Shown: one piece after another, positions 14,478 through 23,593 of the stretch | Layout of the letters: every line of letters starts with the position of its first letter | Position numbering within the stretch: the stretch's first letter is position 1 | Origin: JACQPU01 sp039961715 | GTDB taxonomy: Bacteria; Bacteroidota; Ignavibacteria; UBA10030 | Direction: 5' to 3' | NCBI GenBank assembly: GCA_039961715.1 | Contig: JABRVW010000092.1 | Location: 1 to 23,756, forward strand | DNA length: 23,756 nucleotides | Translations under genes and position numbers: made by a program | The notes under the pieces: generated by a model | Told to the model about the DNA's origin: nothing | The model's database searches: none | Seen by the model: only the letters and a program-made list of their open reading frames with translations

Positions 14478-15791
14478 ATGGAATTCCTGACGACCATCTT
14501 CTACTTCATCGTTACGATCGGCATTTTGGTTCTCGTTCACGAGCTCGGGCATTTTGCCACGGCGAAGCTCTTCGGGATGCGTGTGGACAGGTTCAGTATC
14601 GGGTTTCCGCCGCGCGCGTTCGGCAAACAGATTGGGGAGACCGACTACTGCATCTCCTGGATCCCGATCGGCGGGTACGTGAAGATCGCCGGAATGATCG
14701 ATGAAAGCTTCGACACGGACTTTATCAATCGTGAGCCAGAGCCCTGGGAATTCCGCGCCAAACCGATCTGGCAACGAATGATCGTTCTGTCGGGGGGCGT
14801 GATCATGAACGTTCTCCTCGCCGTGGCAATCTTTTGGGGGATCATCTACACCTCGGGCAAGACCGTGTGGCCCACAACGGAGATCGGCTATGTGACGGAG
14901 CAAAGCGCCGCCCAAACGGCCGGCCTGCAAAGGGGCGACCGCATCCTCTCCATTAACGGGACTCCAATCCGCTATTGGGATGAAATTGAAAGCGCCATTT
15001 ATGTTGATGAGATGGGGAAGGATCTCACCTTCCAGATCGAACGGGAAGGATCGGTTTTGACGCTATCCGTACCGCGCACGATAATTCCCCCCGTGAACGA
15101 AGCACGCTTCGGCATTCTCCCGCGCGGCGTTGTACCGGTTATTGCTTCTGTGCAGGAGGGGAAACCTGCCGCCGGAGCGGGGCTCCAGGCAGGCGACATT
15201 ATCGTCAAGGTGAATGGCGAACCGGTGGATTTTTACACCCTGCCGCAGAGGATCAAACAGTTCGCCGGGACGCCGGTTGCCATCGCGTGGCGGAGGGACT
15301 CCGTGGCCATGGATGCCCGTCTCACCCCCACTTCAGAAGGTCTCATCGGCATAGCATTCAATCCGCGGTACGAAGGACCCGTTGACCGGCGGATGTTTTC
15401 CTTCCTTGGCGCTCTCGGCGAAGCCCTAATCGATTCCAGAAACGCCGTGGGGGCGTTTGTTCAGAATATCTATGCAATCATCGCCGGTACTGTTTCATTC
15501 TCGGAGTCTGTTGGCGGGCCTGTGCGGATAGCTCAAATTGCCACCCGATCCGCTCAGGCAGGCCTTGCAAGTTTTCTCACCGTAATGGCTTGGCTCAGTT
15601 TAACTCTCGCGTTACTTAATATCCTGCCCTTTCCCGCTCTTGACGGAGGACATTTGATGTTTCTCGCTTACGAAGGCATCTTTCGACGCGAAATCCCGGC
15701 AAGAGTGAAGATCTTTCTCCAGCAGGCCGGATTCGCCCTCTTGCTTGTATTTATGGCGTTCGTTGTCTATAATGACATCGTGAACTTCTGA
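14478..15791 (+). CDS. rseP: Site-2 membrane metalloprotease RseP
   Basis: 437 aa from ATG 14478 (GAAAGG about 11 nt upstream). The N-terminal helix contains the zinc motif HELGH (21-25), followed by the conserved GFPPRAF and PIGGYVKIAGM segments, a second helix (MIVLSGGVIMNVLLAVAIF), two tandem PDZ domains (around GLQRGDRILSINGTP and GLQAGDIIVKVNGEP), and the C-terminal helices with NILPFPALDGGH (D389 as third zinc ligand). RseP cleaves transmembrane segments, classically of anti-sigma factors after a first periplasmic cut, releasing ECF sigma factors. The membrane anti-sigma at 4179-4994 is a possible substrate, but no DegS-like first protease is in the window. It is co-transcribed with dxr. 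Confidence 0.96.
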   Translation: MEFLTTIFYFIVTIGILVLVHELGHFATAKLFGMRVDRFSIGFPPRAFGKQIGETDYCISWIPIGGYVKIAGMIDESFDTDFINREPEPWEFRAKPIWQRMIVLSGGVIMNVLLAVAIFWGIIYTSGKTVWPTTEIGYVTEQSAAQTAGLQRGDRILSINGTPIRYWDEIESAIYVDEMGKDLTFQIEREGSVLTLSVPRTIIPPVNEARFGILPRGVVPVIASVQEGKPAAGAGLQAGDIIVKVNGEPVDFYTLPQRIKQFAGTPVAIAWRRDSVAMDARLTPTSEGLIGIAFNPRYEGPVDRRMFSFLGALGEALIDSRNAVGAFVQNIYAIIAGTVSFSESVGGPVRIAQIATRSAQAGLASFLTVMAWLSLTLALLNILPFPALDGGHLMFLAYEGIFRREIPARVKIFLQQAGFALLLVFMAFVVYNDIVNF

Positions 15792-15802
15792 CGCCGCCGT
15801 CA

Positions 15803-15845
15803 TGTGACCATAGTCACCCCGTGCTATTGTTTCCGGTCGTATGTT
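15803..15845 (+). promoter_or_regulatory. CRP-like operator and possible class II promoter
   Basis: TGTGA-N6-TCACC at 15803-15818 matches the E. coli CRP consensus TGTGA-N6-TCACA at 9 of 10 fixed positions. A possible -10, TATGTT (4/6), lies at 15840-15845. A start near 15852 would put the operator centre at -41.5, the classic class II activator distance, and no good -35 is present, as expected for such promoters. The gene cluster downstream ends in an adenylate cyclase. Confidence 0.45.
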
Positions 15846-15884
15846 CTGTACGTTGTTTTTCTTTTCATTAAGGAGCGTGTTGCC

Positions 15885-16964
15885 ATGAAGCCACAACGTC
15901 TCTCCCTTGCCGCGGCCCTGATGTTTTTCGGCGTCGCGTCCGCCAGCGCCCAGGAAACCACGGTTGAGTTCAATCTCAATCTTCCGAACTACGACGTGAT
16001 CTACCTCTCTGATCTCGTCGATATCCGGAATGTCAGGCTCGCCGAAAACATTCCCGACATGTCCATTGAAATGCGGACGAATCCTCCGGGTCAATCCATT
16101 TCCGTTGTTCTTCGTTTCCGGGCTGCCATTCAGCTCAGGGAAGATTCGCGGCCGGAAGATCTTGTTCGCGCCCGCACGCTCCCCTTTACGCTGAACGGCT
16201 CGCGCCGGCTTTCCTCGCGGGATCTCACAACCGGAAGCGTCGACATTCAGACACGGACGGATTACCGGCTTCCCGATGGGTCTCCCCTGAGGCAAAAACT
16301 CGAGGACTACATTCAGCGCTTCCCCACAGCTCCTGTCGGCCAGTACTTTTTCGACATTGAGGCCTTTGACGCAAACACGCAGGCGAAGATCGGCGAGGTT
16401 CGCAAGGTCATCACTGTTCGAAACGCCTCGGAAACGGAGATTGTCGTAACCCTCATCAGCCCCGAACACGGCTCCAATGTTCCCACAACGTTCCCGACCT
16501 TCAGCTGGTCTTCGCAGAAGCCAAACGTTGTCCTCTATGTCTATGAGATGCTCCCCGTTCACCGGACACCAGAAGAAGCCGTCACCGGCATTCCGTATCT
16601 TCGACGCGAGATCGCGGGCGCCCAAACCTTCACCTACCCGGCGGACGCTGAGCGCAGGCTGGAAATGGGCAAGACGTATCTATGGTTTGTCGAGACCAGG
16701 GTCGTTACAACGCGCGGTGAGTTGACAAGGCGGAGTGAGGTCCGGCTCTTTCGCATACGACCGGAAGGCGGCGAAAACGCGCTTGCAAGGCTTCTCTCAT
16801 CCCTGCCCGGCGACGTGGCAACTCAGCTGAACGCCCTTATTCAAAGCGGATGGCAACCGACTTCGGTCACGCTCGACGGTCAGACCATCAATCAGGGCGA
16901 ACTGACTTCCCTCTTTCAGAGGCTCTCTCGGGAGAACACCGAGGTCCGGTTCCGGGTTGAATAA
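15885..16964 (+). CDS. Secreted beta-rich protein with Ig/Fn3-like domain, unknown function
   Basis: 359 aa from ATG 15885, with AAGGAG 9 nt upstream. A signal peptide ends near residue 22 (VASASAQ). I do not recognise the family. Residues about 25-185 are beta-rich with no clear motif. From about 187, VVTLISPEHGSNVPTTFPTFSWS starts a domain that resembles the Ig/Fn3-like modules of secreted FCB-group proteins, running to about 292. The C-terminal 60 residues are helical with a final short strand. It lies 13 bp before the FecR-domain gene, so the two are almost certainly co-transcribed, probably from the CRP-linked promoter at 15803-15845. A structural or ligand-binding role in the periplasm is plausible but unproven. 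Confidence 0.75.
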   Translation: MKPQRLSLAAALMFFGVASASAQETTVEFNLNLPNYDVIYLSDLVDIRNVRLAENIPDMSIEMRTNPPGQSISVVLRFRAAIQLREDSRPEDLVRARTLPFTLNGSRRLSSRDLTTGSVDIQTRTDYRLPDGSPLRQKLEDYIQRFPTAPVGQYFFDIEAFDANTQAKIGEVRKVITVRNASETEIVVTLISPEHGSNVPTTFPTFSWSSQKPNVVLYVYEMLPVHRTPEEAVTGIPYLRREIAGAQTFTYPADAERRLEMGKTYLWFVETRVVTTRGELTRRSEVRLFRIRPEGGENALARLLSSLPGDVATQLNALIQSGWQPTSVTLDGQTINQGELTSLFQRLSRENTEVRFRVE

Positions 16965-16977
16965 AGGAGATTGAACC

Positions 16978-17685
16978 ATGAAAACGAAACACGTCATTCT
17001 CATAGCCCTTGTTTCGGCCCTTCTGGTCATGAGCCCCGCCTGGGCTCCGCAGGACGGCAAGCGCGATATCCAGGCCATGCTGGTGAGAATCATCAACAAT
17101 GTCGAAACGAAGGCACCAACGAAGGCCTTCACCAAGGCCATTAACTTTCAGCAGTTGAAGGCTGGCTATGAAGTTCGCACCGCTGCGAAGTCGGTTGCAG
17201 TCATCAAATTCGTGGACAACTCGAAGCTCGTCGTGCGTGAACGATCGATTGCCGAGATCAAGGGACAGGTCCAGGGGAGGGAAATCCTCGACCGGCAAGT
17301 GCACATGACCAAAGGGAACATCAAGTTCGAGGTTACCAAGGGTCCCAAGGAACAGTTCCGTTTCACATCTCCAATTTCGGTGGCATCGATCCGCGGCACC
17401 AGCGGCACATGGGGTCAGGGCGACTCCACGTCCACCTACGTCATGCTCACCGGCCTGCTGAATCTCCTCAACCTGGTGTCGAATCGTTCCGAAGATATCG
17501 GAGCCGGACAAACGGGGATCACCGATGCCGATGGAAATATCATCGTGAGACAGTCAACGGAAGATGAGCAAAACGATGCCGAGAAGGATGATGAGCAGGA
17601 GGAACGTACGCGCCGAACCATCCGCATCACCGGTGAGGACAAAGACGGCAAGGTTCGAACCGTGATTCTGGAATGGGAAGAGTGA
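16978..17685 (+). CDS. Secreted FecR-domain protein
   Basis: 235 aa; AAAGGAG lies about 8 nt before ATG. A signal peptide (to about A23) is followed by a FecR-type beta domain at about 58-145: LKAGYEVRTAAKSVAVIKF, then SKLVVRERS, then FRFTSPISVASIRGT (SIRGT being the most typical part). Classical FecR couples an outer-membrane transporter to an ECF sigma and has a cytoplasmic anti-sigma tail and membrane helix; both are absent, so this is a purely periplasmic or surface FecR module. The C-terminus has a highly acidic stretch (about 193-210, ED/EQ-rich) and then a beta-like tail. An intrinsic terminator follows at 17752-17780, separating it from the barrel gene. Confidence 0.85.
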   Translation: MKTKHVILIALVSALLVMSPAWAPQDGKRDIQAMLVRIINNVETKAPTKAFTKAINFQQLKAGYEVRTAAKSVAVIKFVDNSKLVVRERSIAEIKGQVQGREILDRQVHMTKGNIKFEVTKGPKEQFRFTSPISVASIRGTSGTWGQGDSTSTYVMLTGLLNLLNLVSNRSEDIGAGQTGITDADGNIIVRQSTEDEQNDAEKDDEQEERTRRTIRITGEDKDGKVRTVILEWEE

Positions 17686-17751
17686 TAACTCTTCGCTGAA
17701 AAAACGCACCTTCTTGGTTCTTGCATCCATCTCGTTGTTTTCCTACATTTT

Positions 17752-17780
17752 GCGGTCCCGTCTCACGAGGGCGGGACCGC
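17752..17780 (+). terminator. Intrinsic terminator after the FecR-domain gene
   Basis: Perfect 9-bp stem GCGGTCCCG / CGGGACCGC, 11-nt loop, followed by TTTCTTTTT. It ends the 15885-17685 operon; the barrel and cyclase genes downstream need read-through or their own promoter (a TTTAAT at 17806-17811 is a weak -10 candidate). Confidence 0.85.
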
Positions 17781-17830
17781 TTTCTTTTTGTGTCGAAGCG
17801 CGACCTTTAATTCACAAAGGGAATCCTGTC

Positions 17831-20269
17831 ATGACCGCTCGTCCTATCGTGCGCCCCCTTCTCTGCCTCATTCTTGCGCTGCCCCTGACCGCCACATCCC
17901 AGATCGTTCCGATCGTCTCCGGCGTCAAGTCGGGAGACGGCCTTGAGGGCCAGCCTCTGGACGTCACTGTTGAACTGTCCCAAAATCTCGGTGTGACCCA
18001 GGTCCTTTTTGTCCACAGGCCTCTGGGCGCAAGCGAATTCAGTGAGCTCGAAATGTCCCTGAGCGGGCGGTCAGCCACAGCGACGCTCCCGGGCAACGTC
18101 GTCAGGGCACCCTCCATCGAATACTATGTCCGCGTTCTGCTGGTTGGCGGAAAGACCGAGACCTACCCCGTTCAGAATCCCGAGGCCAATCCGCTGAGAC
18201 TTGCCGTCAGGCCGCCAAACCCCAGGGACCAGGAAATCCTCATCATCAGCCCCGAGCCGGGCACAGCCGTCGCCATGGAAGAACTGGGCATCGTGATCTC
18301 TTTCTTCTATGCACCTCCGATCGTCAATCCAAAGGCGACGCGGATTCTTCTCGACAACGTTGATGTCAGCGAGGGCGCGGTGCTTTCGGAAGACCTGCTG
18401 ATCTATTCTCCCCAAAACTTCGATCTCGCCCTGAGCAAGGGCCCACACACCGTCACGGTCGAGGTCATGGACACGACCGGCAAGCCCTACCACAGGATAC
18501 GCCGCAGTTTCACCTTGACCACAGCCGAAGAGCTTGCGGCGGAACAAACCCGTTTTCGCGGGCGAGTGGACGGTCAACTGGAGCTCCGGGATGAGGCTCT
18601 TGCGGCCAGTCATCGATCATATGTTCGTGGAGACCTTCGCGCCAACGCCACGTACAGCATCTTCCAATTCGGGGGCCTGATGCATCTCGACAATCAGGAC
18701 AAGCCGACGGTCCAGCCGCAGAACAGGTTCAACATCTTTGCCCAGACCGACTGGCTGAGATTGGAATATGGCGATGCGTACCCGCGTTTCCCAAGCCTCA
18801 TGGTCAGCGGCAAGCGTGTGCGCGGATTCAGCGCCAGCCTGTCGACGGGCGTGATCAACATTGATTTCTCTTCCGGTGAAACAGCTCGCGCCGTTGAAGG
18901 CATCGTGGACAGCGTTGCCGCCATCGATACCGCGACCACCGTGCCCCCGAAGAACAGCCGCCTTCTGCAGGACACGACCTACGAGTTCTTCACCAGCGGC
19001 ACCTTCAAGCGCAAGTTCCTGGCTGTGCGAACCAGCTTCGGATCCCATTACGAGGGAACTCAATTCGGCATTGGCTTCGTCAAAGCCAAAGACGATGTCG
19101 GCTCGATTCTTCGCGGCACTCTTCCGCAGGAGAACCTCGTGATTGGGACGGACTTTCGCGTCTCGCTCGACGACGAGCGCTTCAAATGGGAAACCCAGGC
19201 CGCCCTATCGCTGACGAACACGGACATTTCCGGCGGGAGCTTCACCCAGGCAGATTATGACCAGCTCAAAGCGTCTGATCCTGAGACAGGTGATCAGATC
19301 GAAAAGGTTGGCAAGGTGGCGGAAAAGATCATCACCGTCAATGAATTCCTTTTTCCGACCAATCCTGTGGGCAAGGGGCTTCCAAGCATATCGCTGGAGA
19401 GCTCCCTGAACCTGAACTATCTGAATAACTACATCACCGGTGTGTTCTTCCGGAGAGGCGCTTCGTATGTGTCGTTTGGAAACGACTTTCTGCAGACCGA
19501 CATCCAGGGCTTTCTGGTGTCCGACCGGATCAGAATGTTTGACAACAGGGTGTACTTGAGTTTATCGTACGAACGCAAGCAGGACAATACGGCCGACACG
19601 AAGGAGGGAACGACCACGTTTGGGTACTTCAACTCCTCCATCACGGTCAGTCCCGCCAATTTCCCGTCATTTACTCTTGGATACGGTTTCAACGATCGCG
19701 TGGCGGATTACGATGCAATCTCCGGATCCGACAGCACGGTTGCAAGAATCTCCAAGTTTGCCGATGAAAAGACCAATCGATTCTATGTCGGAGCCAACCA
19801 TGACTTCACTGCAATGGGTAATCGGCAGAGTGTGAGCGTCACCCTGAGCATTGCGGACAAAAAGGACAACACGTTCTACAAGGCCAACCAGAACAACCTG
19901 TTCCTCCAGCTTGCCTGGACCTCCGAGTACCGCATTCCCCTCCAGACCGTCGTGGGATTTGCGATCAGCAATAACAAGAATGACCTCCAGGTGTTCACTC
20001 CTGCCGGGGCAGACAGCCTTCTGACCACAACTGAGTTCAACTATTCCTCGGTCACTCTGGGAGCCCGCTACCGTCTCCTTGGCGACAAACTGCGCCTGGC
20101 CGCCGACATCATACCGATCTTTGGCGCCATCAGCAGAGTGTCGCTCCAGGCCGGCGCTCAATACGCGATCAGCCAGAATCATCATCTGGAACTGTTCCTT
20201 GGTTACATTCAGAACGCGGCCCTCGCCGACGACATGATCTCCAGCCTCATCTATCGCTTCAACTTCTAG
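17831..20269 (+). CDS. Large outer-membrane protein with N-terminal Ig-like region and C-terminal barrel
   Basis: 812 aa from ATG 17831 (AAGGGA about 9 nt upstream); the frame is open further upstream but that text crosses the terminator. A signal peptide ends near residue 23 (LTATSQ). Residues about 25-125 and 130-260 look like two Ig-like beta-sandwiches (GLEGQPLDVTVEL; ISPEPGTAV...RILLDNVDVSEG). From about 265 on, alternating strands rich in Tyr, Phe and Gly run to the C-terminal SLIYRFNF, whose final Phe is the standard barrel-assembly signal. I do not recognise a family. The cyclase gene follows after only 9 bp, so the two are co-transcribed. Periplasmic Ig-like domains between barrel and inner membrane could contact the CHASE2 sensor (inference). 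Confidence 0.78.
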   Translation: MTARPIVRPLLCLILALPLTATSQIVPIVSGVKSGDGLEGQPLDVTVELSQNLGVTQVLFVHRPLGASEFSELEMSLSGRSATATLPGNVVRAPSIEYYVRVLLVGGKTETYPVQNPEANPLRLAVRPPNPRDQEILIISPEPGTAVAMEELGIVISFFYAPPIVNPKATRILLDNVDVSEGAVLSEDLLIYSPQNFDLALSKGPHTVTVEVMDTTGKPYHRIRRSFTLTTAEELAAEQTRFRGRVDGQLELRDEALAASHRSYVRGDLRANATYSIFQFGGLMHLDNQDKPTVQPQNRFNIFAQTDWLRLEYGDAYPRFPSLMVSGKRVRGFSASLSTGVINIDFSSGETARAVEGIVDSVAAIDTATTVPPKNSRLLQDTTYEFFTSGTFKRKFLAVRTSFGSHYEGTQFGIGFVKAKDDVGSILRGTLPQENLVIGTDFRVSLDDERFKWETQAALSLTNTDISGGSFTQADYDQLKASDPETGDQIEKVGKVAEKIITVNEFLFPTNPVGKGLPSISLESSLNLNYLNNYITGVFFRRGASYVSFGNDFLQTDIQGFLVSDRIRMFDNRVYLSLSYERKQDNTADTKEGTTTFGYFNSSITVSPANFPSFTLGYGFNDRVADYDAISGSDSTVARISKFADEKTNRFYVGANHDFTAMGNRQSVSVTLSIADKKDNTFYKANQNNLFLQLAWTSEYRIPLQTVVGFAISNNKNDLQVFTPAGADSLLTTTEFNYSSVTLGARYRLLGDKLRLAADIIPIFGAISRVSLQAGAQYAISQNHHLELFLGYIQNAALADDMISSLIYRFNF

Positions 20270-20278
20270 GGATTCGTG

Positions 20279-22480
20279 ATGACAGGATATGATTTCAAGA
20301 AGAACGTTCTCCCGATTCTGATCAAGATTGGCATCGGCCTGGGGATCGGTCTTCTTGTTGTGGCCATTTCGTATCTGCTTGAGATCGACTTCCTCAAGAA
20401 GGTCGAGTTGTTGACGCTTGATTATCGATATCAGACCCGGTACGATCGGCTTGCGGAGAGCGGAGGGTTGAAGGATTTCTCCACAAGCGGTGATGTGGTG
20501 ATTATCGGGATTCGCGACGAGGACAGCCGGGCGATGCCGGAGCCATTTCCGTTCCCCCGCTCATACTACGGCCATCTCGTGGAGAATCTGAACCGTGCGG
20601 GGGCACGCGTGATCGCGTTCGATATCACCTTTCAGGACCCCCGCGAAGGGGATGACGTGTTCCGCGAGATTCTTCAGAAATACGACAATGTCGTCCTCGC
20701 CGTCAAATCCGAAGAGCAATCCACCGAACGCGCGTATGTCCGCTCCATCGAAAGAGATTACAACAACGTTTTCTACGACGTGAACAAGCGTGTGGGCGTT
20801 GTGAACATCATCAAGGACCGTGACGACATCGCCCGCCGCTACTTTCCGATGATGACGATCGGCGACTACCTCACGCCGACCTTCGCGTTCGCCGTACTCA
20901 ACCGCCACTTTCAGCTTGACCCCACGGCGACGCCGCAATTAATTGACAATTTCATTGTCGTCGGAACTGCCCAAGGGGCATATCGGGTCATTCCGCGGTT
21001 TGACAATCGATCGTTTCTTCTCAATTACTACGGTCCCAACAAGTCCATTCCGTACATTGACTTCGCCCAGGCGATTGACGATGCGGGATTCAACACAAAG
21101 GATGAGATTGAAATCGGCGAAGAGCTCAATCTGTTCGAGGGATCGGAGGTCCTCTTCAGGAATAAGATCGTCCTGATCGGCTCCACGATGCCGGAGGAGC
21201 GGGACTATCACAGCGTGCCGATCAAGAATCCCGACGGTAATACTCTCATGAACGGAGTGGAAATCCACGCCACGGCCATTCAAAACATTCTCGATCAGGA
21301 CTACATCACCGTCGCAGATCCTGCAACCGAGATCACGCTTATCCTGGTCCTCTCGCTCCTTGTGTTTCTGGGGATCCTCTGGTTGAAGTCCGTCAAGACC
21401 AGGCTGACAATCCTCGTAGAGATCGGCGCTGTCCTGATTGTTCTCCTGCTGATCGGCGGAGTTTTTGAATTCTCGGTGCTGATGTTCACCGAGTCCAACA
21501 TGCTGTTCAACATCGTCAATCCGAGCCTTGCCGTCGTCTTCTGCTATTTCGGCACGGCGGTGTATCAGTATTTGAGTGAACGTCAGCAGAAAGCGCTCAT
21601 CAAGGGTGTGTTCAGCCACTACATCAGCGCGGCCGTGGTGAACGAGCTGGTAAACAATCCGGAAAAGGCCAAGCTGGGGGGAGACCGCCGTGAACTTACT
21701 GTCTTCTTCTCAGATATTGCGGGCTTTACAACCATTTCCGAGCAGTTTCACAACCGGCCGGAGGGTCTCGTAGAATTGCTGAACGAGTACCTCGACGAGA
21801 TGACCTCCATCGTGCTCAAGTACGGCGGGACGCTGGACAAGTACGAAGGCGACGCCATCATGGCATTCTGGGGGGCGCCGATCCCGCAAAAGGATCATGC
21901 CTTGCGGACATGTGTTGCCGCGCTCGAGATGCAAAAACGCCTCGCCGCGCTCAGGCCAAAGTGGAAGAAGGACGGTCGCCCGCCACTGGAGGTGCGCTGT
22001 GGCATCAATACCGGCGTGATGATCGTTGGCAATATGGGCGGAAAAGACCGCTTCGATTATACAGTCATCGGCGACAGTGTGAACCTTGCCTCGCGCCTTG
22101 AGGGAGCCAACAAGCAATACGGCTCCAACATCATGATCAGCGACATGACGTACCAGCACGTGAAGGACAAGGTTGTCGTGCGGGAACTCGATCTTATCCA
22201 GGTCAAAGGCAAGACGGAGCCGGTGAAGGTGTGGGAATTGCTGGGAACAAGCGACATGCAGATGACGCCCCAGCAGAAAGAGGCATTGGAGATTTATGCT
22301 CAGGGATTGGAACTGTACCGCGCACGCAACTGGCAGGAGGCCATCGGGTACTTCAATCAGGCTCACACGCTCGATCCCCAGTGCCACGTCGCCACGATCT
22401 ACGCACAGCGCGCAGAACTCTACCAGCTCAATCCGCCCCCCGACGATTGGAACGGCGTGTTTGTCATGACAACGAAGTGA
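20279..22480 (+). CDS. CHASE2-domain class III adenylate cyclase
   Basis: 733 aa from ATG 20279 (AGGGA 6 nt upstream; the adjoining GTG is an alternative). A first membrane helix (about 11-33) precedes a periplasmic CHASE2 sensor (about 35-345), then three helices (about 350-428) and a cytoplasmic cyclase domain (about 470-655). Catalytic residues are complete: metal Asps D479 (FSDIAGFT) and D525 (KYEGDAIMAFWG), K521 and T595 (DYTVIGDSVNLASR) selecting adenine, N602 and R606 for the transition state. A Thr at 595 places it in subclass IIIb, some members of which respond to bicarbonate. The last 60 residues look like a TPR-type helix pair. It makes cAMP from ATP in response to an unknown periplasmic signal. 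It is the last gene of the cluster that begins behind a CRP-like site. Confidence 0.95.
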   Translation: MTGYDFKKNVLPILIKIGIGLGIGLLVVAISYLLEIDFLKKVELLTLDYRYQTRYDRLAESGGLKDFSTSGDVVIIGIRDEDSRAMPEPFPFPRSYYGHLVENLNRAGARVIAFDITFQDPREGDDVFREILQKYDNVVLAVKSEEQSTERAYVRSIERDYNNVFYDVNKRVGVVNIIKDRDDIARRYFPMMTIGDYLTPTFAFAVLNRHFQLDPTATPQLIDNFIVVGTAQGAYRVIPRFDNRSFLLNYYGPNKSIPYIDFAQAIDDAGFNTKDEIEIGEELNLFEGSEVLFRNKIVLIGSTMPEERDYHSVPIKNPDGNTLMNGVEIHATAIQNILDQDYITVADPATEITLILVLSLLVFLGILWLKSVKTRLTILVEIGAVLIVLLLIGGVFEFSVLMFTESNMLFNIVNPSLAVVFCYFGTAVYQYLSERQQKALIKGVFSHYISAAVVNELVNNPEKAKLGGDRRELTVFFSDIAGFTTISEQFHNRPEGLVELLNEYLDEMTSIVLKYGGTLDKYEGDAIMAFWGAPIPQKDHALRTCVAALEMQKRLAALRPKWKKDGRPPLEVRCGINTGVMIVGNMGGKDRFDYTVIGDSVNLASRLEGANKQYGSNIMISDMTYQHVKDKVVVRELDLIQVKGKTEPVKVWELLGTSDMQMTPQQKEALEIYAQGLELYRARNWQEAIGYFNQAHTLDPQCHVATIYAQRAELYQLNPPPDDWNGVFVMTTK

Positions 22481-22552
22481 TCATGGGTCCTGGTCGGTTT
22501 CGTCGTCACAAGAGTCGTCGACGGCTCAACCCCCGTTGTGCTCTCCCACTGC

Positions 22553-23593
22553 TCACCCCCCTCCCTCCCTCGCAAACTTTTCCTCCTGAAGCATCAGCCT
22601 CAACGAAATCCTGTGCGTATCGCCCAGATCATTGACGGCTGACCCGAACCGCGCAAACGAGTAGTCCACGTCAAGCTTCCGGAGGTGCAGACCGACACCG
22701 AAGGTGATCTGTTTGATGTCGTTGTAGCCCACACGCAGGGCCACCGTGTTCTTGAAATCAAATTCAAGGCCAAGGTGCGGATCGAGGCTTGCCGCGCCGA
22801 CGTACGGGAGCTTGATGTACGCCACGGATGCAGAGCGCCGGTGTTCAAACCGCACATCCACGTCAAACGTGGGGGCAAATCGCCCACCCCACATCTCGAA
22901 AAGATAAGCGCTTCCGAACTTCAAGGTCGGCGTGATAAGCTCCGTCCGGCCGGTGTTCCACGCGACAAGCGTTGTCGTGATGTCCTGCGCGTTGAGCGCG
23001 ACGAAGAGGTTCTCCAGGGGAGAGTAGAGAACACCAACGTCAAATCCGATTCCCGTCGCCCCGAATTCTGCAAGGTCACGGCGGATGATTTTGACGTTGG
23101 CTCCGTAGGCAAACACGGCATTGCTTCTCTTTGCGTACGACAGATAGATTGCCCAGTCTGCGGCATTAAAGTACGTGATTGATCCGTAATCCGGCCTGTT
23201 ATTGTCGTCAAACAGGCCGTTGCCGTTTACGTCCACCCACGCACTGCGTGTATCAGGAATGCCGTCCACGCCGAGCCGCAGGACGCTGAGGGCCACGGTT
23301 GCATCGGGACCATACGGAAGCGCCACCGATGCGAAATCATAGTTGACAAGCCCGCCGAATCGTTCATCGTGCATCCCAACGATGTCGGGGTAGTCAATGC
23401 GGGAAAGCGCGGCGGGATTCCAATACCCGGCTGTTGCATCGTTTGCGAGCGCGGCGTACGCTCCACCCATCCCAAGCGCCCGCCCACCCACGCCAATAGC
23501 CATGAATTCCCCTGCATACTTGCCAATGACGGTCTGCGCGGAAAGCCCGACCGCGAAGGACAAAACGCCGGCTGCAACCAACAGTTTTTTCAT
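22553..23593 (-). CDS. PorV/PorQ-family outer-membrane protein (UPF0164-like)
   Basis: 346 aa from ATG 23593, with GGAG 5 nt upstream; a TTG at 23614 would add seven residues before the natural signal peptide (MKKLLVAAGVLSFAVGLSAQ). The mature start GEFMAIGVGGRALGMGGAYAALANDATAGYWNPAALS is the hallmark of the PorV/PorQ family, FadL-like barrels of FCB bacteria. Some members serve type IX secretion (PorV shuttles cargo to the attachment complex); others have unknown roles, and no other type IX gene is in this window. An insert DVNGNGLFDDNN resembles a calcium-binding DxNxNG loop. The gene converges with the cyclase gene across 72 bp in which I see no good terminator. Confidence 0.88.
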   Translation of the reverse strand: MKKLLVAAGVLSFAVGLSAQTVIGKYAGEFMAIGVGGRALGMGGAYAALANDATAGYWNPAALSRIDYPDIVGMHDERFGGLVNYDFASVALPYGPDATVALSVLRLGVDGIPDTRSAWVDVNGNGLFDDNNRPDYGSITYFNAADWAIYLSYAKRSNAVFAYGANVKIIRRDLAEFGATGIGFDVGVLYSPLENLFVALNAQDITTTLVAWNTGRTELITPTLKFGSAYLFEMWGGRFAPTFDVDVRFEHRRSASVAYIKLPYVGAASLDPHLGLEFDFKNTVALRVGYNDIKQITFGVGLHLRKLDVDYSFARFGSAVNDLGDTHRISLRLMLQEEKFAREGGG

